From: Delphinus delphis
Taxonomy: Eukaryota; Chordata; Mammalia; Artiodactyla; Delphinidae
Direction: 5' to 3'
Assembly (NCBI RefSeq): GCF_949987515.2
Contig: NC_082687.1
Coordinates: 120,447,838 to 120,511,837, forward strand
Length of the DNA: 64,000 nt
Made by a program: the position numbers and the translations under genes. The stretch's first letter is position 1, and every line of letters begins with the position of its first letter. This document shows, in pieces, positions 47,812 through 58,480 of this stretch. The notes beneath the pieces were generated by a model. It was not told the DNA's origin. It saw nothing but the letters and a program-made list of their open reading frames with translations, and searched no databases.

Positions 47812-49390
47812 GTCAGGTATATTTATTGAAAATATCTTTTTCCACTTAGTAGCTTATATCTTCATACTCTCTGTTTATGAAGAGAGGTTCTTATTTATAA
47901 TATAGTCCAATTTATAAGTGTTTTCCTTTAAAGTTAGTGCTTTTTGTATCCTAATTAGGATCTGATTCCAAGATCATGATGATATTTTCCTAGGTTATCT
48001 CCTGGAAGCTTTATATTCTTATTCTTCATGTATAGATCAACGATCATTTAGAATTAATTTTAATGTATGGTGTGAGTTTGGGATCATGTTTTCCTTTATT
48101 CCTTATGGATATCCTATTGACTCAGAACCATTTGTTATAATGAAAACGTCCCACTGATCTGCATAGTTACTTTTGTTTTAATGCAAGGGCCGTATATGTA
48201 TGAATCTGTTTCAGGACTTTCTGCTCTATTCCATAGGTCCATTAGTCTCTCCTAGTCAGCACCACACTATTTTAATTACTATGGTCTATAATAAATCCTG
48301 ATATTCAGGCAAGCTAGTCCTCTCACCTTGTTCTTCAAATGTGTACTGGCCCCTTGGATTTCTGTAAATTTTAGAATCAGCTTGTCAAGTTCCACACAGG
48401 CTAGGATTTTGGTTGCACTATATCTATGGATCAATAAAGGGAGAACTGACATCTTTATAGTATTGAGTCTTCCAATCCATGATCATAATAATATTCCTCT
48501 ATTTATTTAGGTCTTCTTTAATTTCTCTCGATATTCTTTTATAGTTTTTGATGTAGAAGATTTGTATAGCTTCATCAGATTTAGTCATAGGATTTTTATA
48601 TTTTTAATACTATTATAATTAGTCTCTTAATTTTTTTCATTTTACAGTTATTTGTACCTGGTATGTAAAAATACAATTGTATTTATATTTGCATTTGCAT
48701 AACAGCCTTGCATCAGCAATATATGAGTTCTTTTCACTATTCTGTGTATGCATCATGTCATCTGCAAATAAAAAGAATTTTATTTCTTCCTCTACTGGCT
48801 AGCTCATCAGGACAGTATTGAATAGAAGTTAGTGATAAAGGACATTCTGTTGTTATTCCTCATTTCAGAGAGAAAAATTTGAATGTTTTGCAATTAAGAT
48901 GATGTTTGTAGGTTTTGAAGATACCTTCACACAGTTAACAGAAATTCTCTCCTATTCCTGGTTTGCCACAAATTTTTACAATGAATGGAGGTTACGTTTG
49001 ATCAAGTGTGAGATTTTTTTACCTACTGAAATGATTACATCATTTTTGGTTTTTATTCTAAAATGTGATATATTAATTACATTGATCAAATTTCAAATGC
49101 TAAACAAATCTTGTTTTTCTGAAACAAAACTAACTTGGTTAAAATGCATTATGCTTGTAGCTTCTGGTAACAAAGTTTTGCCGACCTCACAAACCAAGTT
49201 TGGAAGAGTTACCTCTTTTTCTATTTTCTGGAAGGATTAAATATCCTCTTCATTAAATGGCAGAAATCACCAACGAGCTATTTGGACCTAGAGTTTTCTT
49301 TGAAGTAACATTTTAATGTTCAGGGTCAATTTCTTTAATAATTAAAGAATTGTTTAGATTTTGCTACATATTCTTGTATCCTTGGCTTGC

Positions 49391-49739
49391 TGCTGATTCC
49401 TAGGCCAGATGGTGATCCATCCAATATGTATTTTCATCCATTTTAAGGTGTTTGTCGGTCTGCTTTTGTAGTTGCCAAGATTCTATCAGCACCAACCTTG
49501 AAATCACCCCGCTTTTAGTGCTGCCTGAAGCCCAGTAGTTAGTTACTTTCACTGCCAACACCTGCTTGTTAGCAACTAAAATATCAGTCAGAACTCTAGG
49601 ACATCTATACCAGCCAATGGCTCTAAGGAAAGGGTCATTTGAGTGACAGCTTCAGGTTGCAGGAACTGCAAAATGGAACTTTATAATAAAGTTCTTAGGG
49701 GTCCTCTCATTGGTGGGCTGAATTCCTCATGATATCCAA
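49391..49739. other. Unassigned intergenic sequence
   Basis: No gene or repeat family was recognised. Confidence 0.4.
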
Positions 49740-50085
49740 GTGCTGTGATATGAATGTGTATGTTCCCCCCCCAAAAATTCATATGTTGAAATCCGAACCC
49801 CCAAAGGTGATGGTATTAGTAGGTGGAGCCTTTGGGAAGTGATCAGGTCATGAGGGTACAGCCCTCATGAATGGGATTAGTGTTCTTATAAAAGAGAGCC
49901 CGCAGAGCTCCCTAGCCCCTTCCAATGAGGATACAATGAAAAGCCTGCAATCCACAAGAAAGCCCTTACTTGACCATGCTGTCACCCTGATCTCAGATTT
50001 CCAGACTTCAGAGCCGTGAGAGGTAAATTTCTATTGTTTATTCTGTGGTATTTTGTTATAGCTGCCCAAACAGACTAAGACACCA
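49740..50085 (+). mobile_element. Solo LTR, MaLR type
   Basis: GTGCTGTGATATGAATGTGT, AAATTCATATGTTGAAATCC, GGTGGAGCCTTTGGGAAGTG, CCTCATGAATGGGATTAGTG, TTATAAAAGAGAGCCC, GGTATTTTGTTATAGCTGCC and ACAGACTAAGACACC appear in LTR order. Confidence 0.88.
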
Positions 50086-50329
50086 AGCTACAAACATTAG
50101 GTAGAAAACTTGCTGAATTTCAGGTATGTGGCTGAAAGTGAGTAGTCAGAGAACAGTAGCACCCTAATGAATGGTATTGCTGTTTAACTATATTCTCATG
50201 TGATAAGTCTAATTAATCTCCTCTATATTTAGTATGGAGAGTTGTAATTGTTACTTGGTTACTTGTATATCTAGCAACCCAACTGATAAGAAGTGAACAC
50301 ACAAGTTTCAAGATGGGGGACTGTATTAG

Positions 50330-50900
50330 TTATCCCTTGTTGTGTAACTAATTACTCCCAAGACTTAGTAGCTTAAAATAACCTTTATTATCTTAGTTTC
50401 TGAAGTTCAGGAATCAAGATGTGGCTTAACTGAGTCCTCCTCTGCTTCAGGGTCTCTCACTGGTTGTAATCAAGGTGCCAGCAGGGGCTGCAGCCCACCT
50501 CAAAGATGAACTAGAAAAGGATCCATTTTTAAGCTCCTTCAAATGGTTGCTGGCAGGATTTGGTTCCTTGTTGACAGACTGAAAGCTTTGGTCCCTCACT
50601 TGCTGTTGGCCAGAGGCTGCTCTCAGCTCCTTGCCATGTGGTTCTCTTCACAGGGCAGATCAAAACACAGCAGCTTGCTTCACCAGAGCAAGCAAACAAA
50701 AAGGCAAGAGAGTGCCAGTAGAGGGAAGTAAACGTCTTTTAAGACCCAATATCGTAAGAGACCTCCCATCATTTTTGCCATATTCTATTAATTAGTAGCC
50801 AATCATTGGATCTACTCCACACTCAACAAAGGGATTACACGAAGGCAAGGATACCAGGAAACTGGATCACTGAGAGCCACTTCAGAAGATGCCTACCACA
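50330..50900. repeat. Ancient LTR-like repeat
   Basis: TGTATTAGTTATCCCTTGTT, GCTTAAAATAACCTTTATTA and CAGGGTCTCTCACTGGTTGT, then CTTGCCATGTGGTTCTCTTC, resemble old MaLR/ERVL LTRs. The family was not assigned. Confidence 0.5.
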
Positions 50901-51311
50901 TGAACTACCAGCCAACTTAGAGACAATAAGATCCACATCTAATTCATTGTATCCTTCACAGCCCCCCTACCTAGCAGACAATCTAAAAACTTTGATGTTG
51001 ATTAGTGATTGAAATGATTTTTCTTTTAGTAAGCATTATTCTAATTTCGACCACCTTTATGCCTTTATGAGAGCTTCTTAAGTTGTCCACATACTGTTGG
51101 ATTTGATCTTGCTCCCGGGAGAGGAAGGAAAATGTAGAAAACTAGGTAAGTTTGAATTTGTTCTGGGATAAAAGTAAGTGACTTCTAAGATCTTTGGCTA
51201 AGATGATTCAAGCGTTTTAAGTCTTATCATCTTACGTTATCTGCCTTTATTTGTGAAACCATAAAATAGTCATAATTTTCAATTTTTTCTTTTTTTACAA
51301 AATTTATAAAT
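50901..51311. other. Unassigned intergenic sequence
   Basis: No gene or repeat family was recognised. Confidence 0.4.
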
Positions 51312-51329
51312 CTCAAAAAGTATTTTTAA

Positions 51330-51641
51330 AATAAATTTATTTTATTTATTTATTTTTGGCTGCATTGGGTTTTTGTTGCTGTGCGCGGGCTTTCTCTAGT
51401 TGCGGTGAGCGGGGGATACTCTTCGTTGCGGTGCGCGGGCTTCTCATTGTGGTGGCTTCTCTTGTTGCAGAGCGCAGGCTCTAGGTGCGCAGGCTTCAGT
51501 AGTTGTGGCACACAGGCTCAGTAGTTGTGGCGCACCGGCTTAGTTGCTCTGCGGCATGTGGGATCTTCCCAGACCAGGGCTCGAACCCATGTCCCCTGCA
51601 TTGGCAGGCGGATTCTTAACCACTGTGCTACCAGGGAAGCC
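51330..51641 (-). mobile_element. CHR-1 type SINE with 18-bp target-site duplication
   Basis: The reverse of CHR-1: TTTTGGCTGCATTGGGTTTT, TTCAGTAGTTGTGGCACACA and ACCACTGTGCTACCAGGGAA. CTCAAAAAGTATTTTTAA flanks it (51312-51329 and 51642-51659). Confidence 0.96.
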
Positions 51642-51659
51642 CTCAAAAAGTATTTTTAA

Positions 51660-52002
51660 TAGGGGAACATTTTGAGATGTAAATACCCCAACAAATTTCA
51701 CTTCATCTTAAGGAGTTAATTTCTGCCACAGCAGTCATAGAAGGCTGAATATGTTCCAAAATAGCTCAAGAGTTCTGGCCTGGTCCTGGATTTTCCTCTT
51801 CTAGCAATATTCCCAGGGCCATTTTTAGAGTTTGAGGCATTTTAGTTGGGTTCAGTCAAACATAAAGCAAACTCAAACAGATCTAATGCTTATAAAACTC
51901 TCCCTTACTCCAGCATTGGATTAAATCCAGATCATCTCATCTAAAAAGTAAAGATGATTATTTTTCAAATGGAAAATTTAATGGCATGATAAATAATCAC
52001 CT
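51660..52002. other. Unassigned intergenic sequence
   Basis: No gene or repeat family was recognised. Confidence 0.4.
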
Positions 52003-52017
52003 TGTCCCCCACTTTTT

Positions 52018-52021
52018 GTAT

Positions 52022-52054
<33 letters not shown>

Positions 52055-52243
52055 AGTACGTGGGCCCCTCACTGTCGTGGCCTCTCCCGTTGCGGAGCAC
52101 AGGCTCCGGACGCGCAGGCTCAGCGGCCATGGCTCACAGGCCCAGCCGCTCCGCGGCATCTGGGATCCTCCCGGACCGGGGCACGAACCCGCATCCCCTG
52201 CATCGGCAGGCGGACTCCCAACCACTGTGCCACCAGGGAAGCC
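52018..52243 (-). mobile_element. CHR-2 type SINE with 15-bp target-site duplication
   Basis: Long poly-T, then GCAGTACGTGGGCCCCTCAC to CCACCAGGGAAGCC. TGTCCCCCACTTTTT flanks it (52003-52017 and 52244-52258). Confidence 0.96.
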
Positions 52244-52369
52244 TGTCCCCCACTTTTTAACTCTCAGAATTAGACTACAGTCTCGTAGGACAAATACAGT
52301 TATTGTGAGAATAAATACTGATAAAAGACACATCATTGCCCTCTTACTGTTACAATAGTTTGAACATCT

Positions 52370-53270
52370 ATAGAAATAATCTCATGAAGTAAACTTTTTA
52401 AAATTTAAAAACTGATCCATAATTAAAATCAAAAGACAAACAACAAACAGGAAAATACATGTAACACATATGACAAGATTAATTTCCTTTGTATAGAAAG
52501 AGCTCCTAGAAATCAATAAATTTTTAAAAATCCACCAGAAAAATAGGCAAAGGACACAGACAGACAATACACAGAAAGGAAAAAAATAGATCCCAAATAT
52601 GAAAAGATACTCAATGCCTCTCATAATAGAATTTAACATTTAAACCTACAATGAGATATGACTTGCAACTTGTTACATTGGCAGAAATCAAAAAGTTTGG
52701 TAATACTTTATCAAAAAATGGGCATTTTCATATACTATTAAGAATGTAACTTGGCAAACATATTTTTAGAAGACAATATCTATCAAAATAAAAAATGTTT
52801 AAATTAAAATGCATATAGCTTTTGACCCAACTATCTCACTTGTAAGAATTAATTCTACAGATATACTCACATCTATACAGAGACATATGTATAAGGATAT
52901 TAAGGAAAAGATTAGAAATAAAGAAAATGTCCACCAATAGAAGACTCTTAAATAAAATATAATCTTTACAATGGGATATTATATAGCCATTAGCATGAGT
53001 CATTTTATTTGCATTGCTCTGGAAGTATCACTAAAATATATTAAGTGAAAAAATTAATATATACAATGTATGTAGTATGCTATCATTTGTGGGAAAAAAA
53101 TCTATTCTTTATTCATGTGCATAGGTATATGCACCCTCTGCAATGATCCATAAGAAACTGGTAAAAATAATTATCTCTGAGGAGACCTGGGGCTGAATGG
53201 TAAGAAGACTTATTTAGAACTCTTTAAACTTGTTCATGTGTATTTTTAAGTGTATTACCCACTTAAAAAT
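52370..53270 (+). mobile_element. Old L1M 3'-end fragment, sense
   Basis: Text follows the end of ORF2 and the 3' UTR of an old L1: CCTACAATGAGATATGACTT, TTTTGACCCAACTATCTCAC, AGAAAATGTCCACCAATAGA, ACAATGGGATATTATATAGC, TTTTTAAGTGTATTACCCAC. All frames are broken. Confidence 0.75.
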
Positions 53271-53501
53271 ATAAATCTTTTAACAACCTAAAGGCCATAA
53301 TTTTCACATATGAAGCATGTTTAGTAGGTATATCGTTCTTTAGTCTAGAGGAAATGCTACATAATTAGGAATTAAAAATACTGTGAAGCACTTAAGAACA
53401 TTCATTAGCATATGCCAACCTAGCTTAAATCAAATAAAAACCTCTCTTGTGTTGACAAAACAAAAAACTTTAGTCTTCATTTCAGTTGAGCTAAAAATAA
53501 A

Positions 53502-54083
53502 CTAGGTGGGGCAATTAAAGGAACATTTTCTACCAGCCTTTCTTGCTCCAAAGACCATTACCATGTACTTGATTTTAGGAAGAGTTTTGTCCAGCAAGTG
53601 GCATCTGTTACCTATTATCAGGAGCAGAAGCCTGAAGCACTTCTGCCCACTGCATCTTGGTATCAGAGTTGCTAAGGAAAACACAGTGCAGTTAAGTACT
53701 GGCTGGAACAGTGCTTTACTAGAATAGAGAAAAGACAGAGAAAGATCAGCTTCAGTAGTGAGTGTCAGTTTCCTATAGCCAGCAGGTCCCTCCCAGAAGC
53801 CGACACTGGGCAATTGGCCAACACACACCCTTCTTGTACAACAGAAGAACCCCGTCTTCTCCCCAAAGGGGACAGATAGGCACTGGGGTTGGCCAGGTGC
53901 CATATGACACATGTACTTAAGCAGAACAAAGTAGTACACATTGAGTCTGAAATAGGGAAAGATAATTACAGACAAGGTGACAAGTCCAGTGTAAGCTGTA
54001 AGGATTCCATCTCTTGGTAAGGAAGTGTTCCAGGCCCAAGGCCCATTCTTGTGCGGCCCAGCGGGGGTCAAAAGACTCCCCAT
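53502..54083 (-). other. Unexplained 193-codon open frame
   Basis: The frame runs MGSLLTPAGPHKNGPW to FNCPT-stop and includes hydrophobic stretches (about residues 32-55, VTLSVIIFPYF, and a Leu-rich run near 150-160). I do not recognise it. A second open frame overlaps it on the same strand (53917-54108), and no poly-A tail, splice sites or conserved motif point to a real gene. It lies in the 3' flank of CETN4, between an L1M and a MIR. Confidence 0.2.
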
Positions 54084-54189
54084 AGTTTGGCTTTTTCATA
54101 AAAAACAAATAAAATTAAATTACAAGAGGGTCATAGAATTATATGAGTTAGAAAATACACACAATTATCCTGAGAGTTTTTATCCACAG

Positions 54190-54405
54190 GGAAGCAACAT
54201 AATGAAGAGTGAGGTTATAAGATTTAGGATCCATATTTTATCATCTATGGGCAAATTAGCAATTTTAAATTCTCTGAACTTTAGTTTTCTCATATGTAGT
54301 AAGATGGAGCTAATACTACTGCTTCTAAATAGTAACTGAGATAATATATGTAAAACCCCTAGCACCTGCCCTAGGACATAGGTATTAAATAAATGCTAAC
54401 TTATA
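54190..54405 (+). repeat. MIR SINE
   Basis: TTATAAGATTTAGGATCCAT, CTGAACTTTAGTTTTCTCAT, AGTAACTGAGATAATATATG and TTAAATAAATGCTAAC follow the MIR order. Confidence 0.75.
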
Positions 54406-54499
54406 GGGTCAAACGTATGGGGAAATCTGGATGATATAAGTGCTGCTTTGAATTTCTTTATAAGAAGCAAATTAGCAAATAATGAAGTTGCCAGATAGT

Positions 54500-54505
54500 T
54501 TTATT
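54500..54505 (-). promoter_or_regulatory. CETN4: Possible CETN4 polyadenylation signal
   Basis: AATAAA on the minus strand about 425 bases downstream of the CETN4 stop codon. It is the first clear hexamer I noticed on that strand. Not tested against transcripts. Confidence 0.3.
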
Positions 54506-54927
54506 TAAGGCTTTATGTATCTGAATAATTGGTTAAAAAGCAAATGTTCATCATTTTTAGAGTTGCACAAAAGGAAAGTAACAGGGAAAGTAATGGCTTG
54601 CTTGTCAAATTCATTTGATGTGGGGCTGATTTCCTTAAATTAAAAAAAAAAAAATCTAAGTCTTTGGACCCTGGGGCTCTAAAAATAGCACTTGGAATTA
54701 ATACTGTTCTCAGATTCATGGTTCAAGGAAGTCACTACATTTCCTTTGTTTCTTGATGCTACAGATTTAACAACATATTGGTAGAAACATGTAACTTCTC
54801 ACATGGACTAGATAACAAAAGGCCAGTTTGTGTACATAAACTAAACACTGAAAATGAATACATACAGATATTATGGAACTTAAATACAAACTTGTTAACA
54901 ACTTGCCAGAAGGAACAAAAAACAGTA

Positions 54928-55017
54928 TTAATAAAGAGTGGTCTTTTGCATCATTCTCAAAAATTCTTCCTCATTTATTTCTCCATCCCCATCATGATCA
55001 GCTTCATCAAGCACTTC
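54928..55017 (-). pseudogene. CETN4: CETN4 exon 5, EF-hand IV and stop
   Basis: Follows acceptor CATTTTACAG. Reads [20 protein letters not shown], then RMMQKTTLY and the TAA at 54928-54930. Loop IV ([12 protein letters not shown]) keeps all canonical calcium ligands, and the C-terminal -TLY resembles the family ending. Confidence 0.95.
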
Positions 55018-55220
55018 CTGTAAAATGAAATGTAAATAGGATATGTGAAATCTATTAAAAAGGAATAATGATATAAATGAACATTCAAATACATACTCAA
55101 AACCAAATTTTATTTTAAATGTATTAATACAACTAAAGAATATAGCTATAAATTATAATAAATTATAATTGTATATAAGTTATATGTGAAATTATAATTA
55201 TACAAATAAGTAAAATTTAC

Positions 55221-55358
55221 CTGAAGTTCATCATCTGTCAAATTTTCCCCTAGTTCCTTACCAACCCCCTTGATATTGTTTAGTGATATACTTCCTGTAT
55301 TATCATCACCAAATAATTTGAAAGCCTTCAATATGTCTTCTTTTTCATCTTTTTCACT
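55221..55358 (-). pseudogene. CETN4: CETN4 exon 4, EF-hand III
   Basis: 138 bases (46 codons) between acceptor GTTTTTAAG and donor CAG-GTAAAT. Reads [16 protein letters not shown], then loop [12 protein letters not shown], then [18 protein letters not shown]. Loop position 1, normally Asp, is Gly. The following helix has Gly where centrins have Arg and Ala (RVA to GVG). Confidence 0.93.
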
Positions 55359-55589
55359 CTTAAAAACAGAAACAACTGAATGTCATTAGTCTTTCATTTA
55401 TTTATTTGATTAGTCTGGATGTATAGGTCTTTGAGGTCTAGAACAGCAACACAGCAGGTAGCTGAGCTCTATTTACTGCTCTGGCTTTTAACAATTATTC
55501 CAGTGCATTCACATCTGCCCTCAAGGTATTGAAACTCAGGGTTTATTTAAGTGGAAGAGCCACAGGGTGATAAAGAGAATCTATCTTGT

Positions 55590-55930
55590 ATTAACCTCAC
55601 TAACTGAGATCCATTTCAAAAATATAAGCTCCAAGAGAACAGGGAGGTTGTCTCATTCAATGCTCCCTAGGATACTGCCTGACAAAAATAGGCACTCAAT
55701 AAATTGTTTGCTGATTTCAAGGCTTAAAAATGCTGGCCCCGTTCTCTCTATCCAGCCATATATCCTTATTATTTCCTAACAAGAAACCTCTTCTCCACAC
55801 TGGACAGTCTTCATTACTACCCTGAAAACATCTTTAATCTTGTTATTCCTATCTATCTAAATCCTACCCATCTTTAAAGACCTAGTTCCAATTCTTCCTC
55901 TGATCGCTTCAGCCAAAAATTGTAGAAGGC
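55590..55930 (+). repeat. L2 LINE 3' fragments in CETN4 intron
   Basis: AAGCTCCAAGAGAACAGGGA, TAGGATACTGCCTGACAAAA and GGCACTCAATAAATTGTTTG (to about 55,720) match an L2 3' end. ATCCTACCCATCTTTAAAGA (about 55,860) matches an internal L2 stretch. Confidence 0.65.
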
Positions 55931-55971
55931 TACTGCTTGTATTTCATTGAAAAACAAAATCACTACTATAC

Positions 55972-56100
55972 CATTTTTACATTCATCATGGCCAAAAAAT
56001 CTTCAAAACTAATGGTGCCGATTCCTTCTTTGTCAATTTCAGCTACCATTTTTTAAATTTCTTCTTTCTTTGGTTCAAATCCTAAGGCCCACATTGCAAT
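55972..56100 (-). pseudogene. CETN4: CETN4 exon 3, EF-hand II, nonsense codon
   Basis: Acceptor TCTATTTCAG and donor ATG-GTATAG frame 129 bases (43 codons). It reads IAMWALGFEPKKEEI, stop, KMVAEIDKEGIGTISFEDFL, then AMMNVKM. The TAA (56053-56055) sits where centrins have Lys/Arg, one base from AAA. Centrins have Arg where Trp is found at the fourth residue. Loop II keeps Asp1 and Glu3 but has Ile at position 5. Confidence 0.93.
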
Positions 56101-56495
56101 CTGAAATAGAAAGCAAATAAATTATAACAGGCCACAATCTCATTCCTAGCTCTTAAACTACCTATTAATTACTAGGTTCTCTCTTTTTCACTATGCACTA
56201 GGCTTAAACCTAGAAAGTCAGGTCAGCAGGCTTAGGTTCCAATCCTACCGTGCCATAAGATGTCACTGTGACACGATGGGCTTTGGCCTACTCATTCATA
56301 AAACAAGAATAAAATGCTTAACGAGATACTGTTTTGTTAATGCAGGCCAGGCATGTACACTGCAGGGGTAGGTGTCTGCACTGAAGAGATTTTATATCAA
56401 GCTTTCAGAAGGCTACTGTTAAAGAAAGATTTAAAGATTGCAACAAAGCAATGAGAGTTTTTCAAATGTTTTGGAATTATAAGTATTTTCAGAAC

Positions 56496-56637
56496 CTTCA
56501 ATCCTTTCACATCTCTGGTTCCAGACCCAACAACATCGAATAAATCAAAGCCCTCTTTAATTTCTTGCTTTTGGGTTTCATTCAATTTCTGCTGCTCTTT
56601 TCTTCCATTGGCCTGAACTTGTGCGGCAGTTGGATGC
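56496..56637 (-). pseudogene. CETN4: CETN4 exon 2, EF-hand I
   Basis: Follows acceptor TTTATTACAG and is 142 bases. It encodes [20 protein letters not shown], then [14 protein letters not shown] and the loop [12 protein letters not shown]. Compared with a canonical loop, position 3 is Val instead of Asp/Asn, position 8 is Arg instead of a hydrophobic residue, and position 12 is Gly instead of Glu. EF-hand I is unlikely to bind calcium. The donor is AAG-GTTCTG, weak beyond the GT. Confidence 0.88.
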
Positions 56638-56967
56638 CTGTAATAAATACACATGTGGGTAAAAGATAAACTGTGTAACTGGAAAAAGTACCAGAAGCAG
56701 AAGAGTTAATGATGAACTAATTAAATATAATAAACATATTCAAGTATCCTAGTCCCTATCATATAATGAACTTCAAGAATTTCCCCCTTTCCCTTTGCTA
56801 ACATTTGTGATTTTAGTTATTCATATCTTGCTGGAAAGCCTGGTTCTTTTTTACATCTTAGGTTTTTCCATCAAATTAGTGACTTTTGATACGGAAAAGA
56901 GGCAAAGAAGACATGCTAGAATAGCAGATGTTATGTCAGAAAACAATTGGCCTTACTTGGTATATCT

Positions 56968-57310
56968 TTTTTTAATTTAATTTTATTTTTGGTTGCACTG
57001 GATCTTTGTTGCTGCGCGCAGGCTTTCTCTAGTCGTAGTGAGCGGGGGCTACTCTTGGTTGCGGTGCGTGGGCTTCTCATTGCAGTGGCTTCTCTTGCTG
57101 TGGAGCACGGGCTCTAGGCACGGGGGCTTCAGTAGTTGTGGCACGTGGGCTCAGTAGTTGTGGCTCGCGGGCTCTAGAGCGCAGGCTCAGTAGTTGTGGC
57201 ACACGGGCTTAGTTGCTCCGCAGCATGTGGGGTCTTCCCCAAGCAGGGCTCGAATGTGTGTCCCCTGCATTGGCAGGCAGATTCTTAACCACTGCGCCAC
57301 CAGGGAAGTC
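56968..57310 (-). mobile_element. CHR-1 type SINE in CETN4 intron 1
   Basis: The reverse of CHR-1 (TTTTTGGTTGCACTGGATCT to CCACCAGGGAAGTCC) with an extra CAGTAGTTGTGGC unit. CCTTACTTGGTATATCT flanks it (56951-56967 and 57311-57327). Confidence 0.96.
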
Positions 57311-57327
57311 CCTTACTTGGTATATCT

Positions 57328-57949
57328 GAACAGCAGTGTTTAAGGCATATTTACTCTCATCTCTGCCTGTATGTCTCATAATAAAATTTATTTTGTGAGA
57401 CACGGTTGATTGGAACATCATTTCCTTTCCCACCTTCTCACATACTTTTCTATGTTGCAGAGACTGAGAAATGAAAAAATACATTTTCCAGGTGAAAAAT
57501 TACTCCAGGGACCTGGGAGAAGAATAAATGTTGGACCAATTATCCGTATCTGGGGAAGATGGAGGTCATCTTCCTGCTACTTGCCATTTTCTGCTGGCAA
57601 GCAAGGTCCCAGAGTTACTCCTGGGATTCTTCTGCAGCCTCATTTCAGTATCTTGTCTGCAGCTCTGGGTTAAGAAGCAGTGGTGGCAGAGACTCCACGA
57701 CCCGTGTATCTAGACGCCAGCTTCACATATCTTAAGACTGGTTGTGGCAGCATCAGATTCTTGATCCCTGGACTGCAGATACACTCATCTTCAACAGTTC
57801 CAGTGGCAGAGTTCGTAGCTCCCCCGGCCAGTTTTTTCAGAGTTCTGGATGTCTTTCCTAGAGGCCCAGGCCCTCCAACGGTTTTAAAGCATCTTATTCT
57901 CTGTATTCAACTCATTTCTGGCTAGAGAGCGGTTTCTGTCTCCAACACC
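57328..57949. other. CETN4 intron 1 sequence, unassigned
   Basis: Short plus-strand frames (57410-57925) have no recognisable motif. No repeat was identified. Confidence 0.4.
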
Positions 57950-58280
57950 GTTGGTAGTAGCGGTTACTGGGTTTGAGGAGGGGAAAAAATGAACTGGAGA
58001 ACCGCTCTTCTGTCTCTAGAGTTATGGACAGTGCGCTTCTATTCGGCGACGAAGGGAGGGGTTACTAATGACAGTCGAGGATCATGAAAGGAGGCGAATA
58101 ATACATTTCGTAAACTAAATTCCTTCCTTGTTCCGGGGAGAAACTTCAGCCCCAGCCCTGCCCCAGTAAGTGGTTGCAGCTTCGCATTCACCATGTCCCC
58201 GACCGGCGCCCTCAACCGGGACCTCCGGGCTTCACCCGCCCGCCGCACAGCCCGACTGTAGTCTTCACAGCCTGCTAGCC

Positions 58281-58294
58281 GTTGCTAAGGCCGC
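58281..58294 (-). promoter_or_regulatory. RFX X-box-like motif 1
   Basis: On the minus strand GCGGCC-TT-AGCAAC matches the X-box pattern GTNRCC-N(1-3)-RGYAAC except one base (C for T at position 2). X-boxes drive ciliary genes. Confidence 0.45.
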
Positions 58295-58467
58295 TCTCGC
58301 CGACCTCTCTGCGGCCCCGCCCACACAGGCTTGCCCCCACTGATTGACAGTCATGCCACCCAATGGTCACAAAAGAAGGTCCTTGAGGCCATACCCCACT
58401 CTATTCTCTACCAATAGCGTAACGCTATGCCTTTCCCAGGCTACCATTAAGCAGAACTTTCCGTAGG

Positions 58468-58480
58468 GTTTCTTAGCAAC
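58468..58480 (+). promoter_or_regulatory. RFX X-box-like motif 2
   Basis: GTTTCT-T-AGCAAC has an exact right half-site and a 4-of-6 left half-site of the X-box. Confidence 0.4.

Larger units (their letters stand above)
46185..49390 (-). mobile_element. Ancient antisense L1M with later insertions
   Basis: Begins TTTTTTTATTGAAGTACAAC (3' end). It reads through an old L1 3' UTR and ORF2 in reverse, with recognisable antisense stretches such as GCTCTATTCCATAGGTCCAT, TTTTAATTACTATGGTCTAT and TCATGTCATCTGCAAATAAA, to about 49,390. It is split by an LTR-like repeat (46,925-47,380) and a young L1 piece (47,535-47,811). Confidence 0.78.

Noticed and set aside
51986..52358. Arg/Pro-rich open frames of 80-174 codons within SINE copies (also at 12388-12655, 45012-45276, 58851-59362, 61357-61881)
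   Set aside because: The same protein-like text (HCCGLS, RRLSGHGS, PCIGRQTLNHCA) recurs at every CHR-2 copy. These are SINE translations, not genes.
58039..58248. Minus-strand frame starting MRRAGEARRSRL as CETN4 exon 1
   Set aside because: It does not resemble the centrin N-terminus and offers no phase-2 donor. The MPSGA exon at 58819-58835 fits both.
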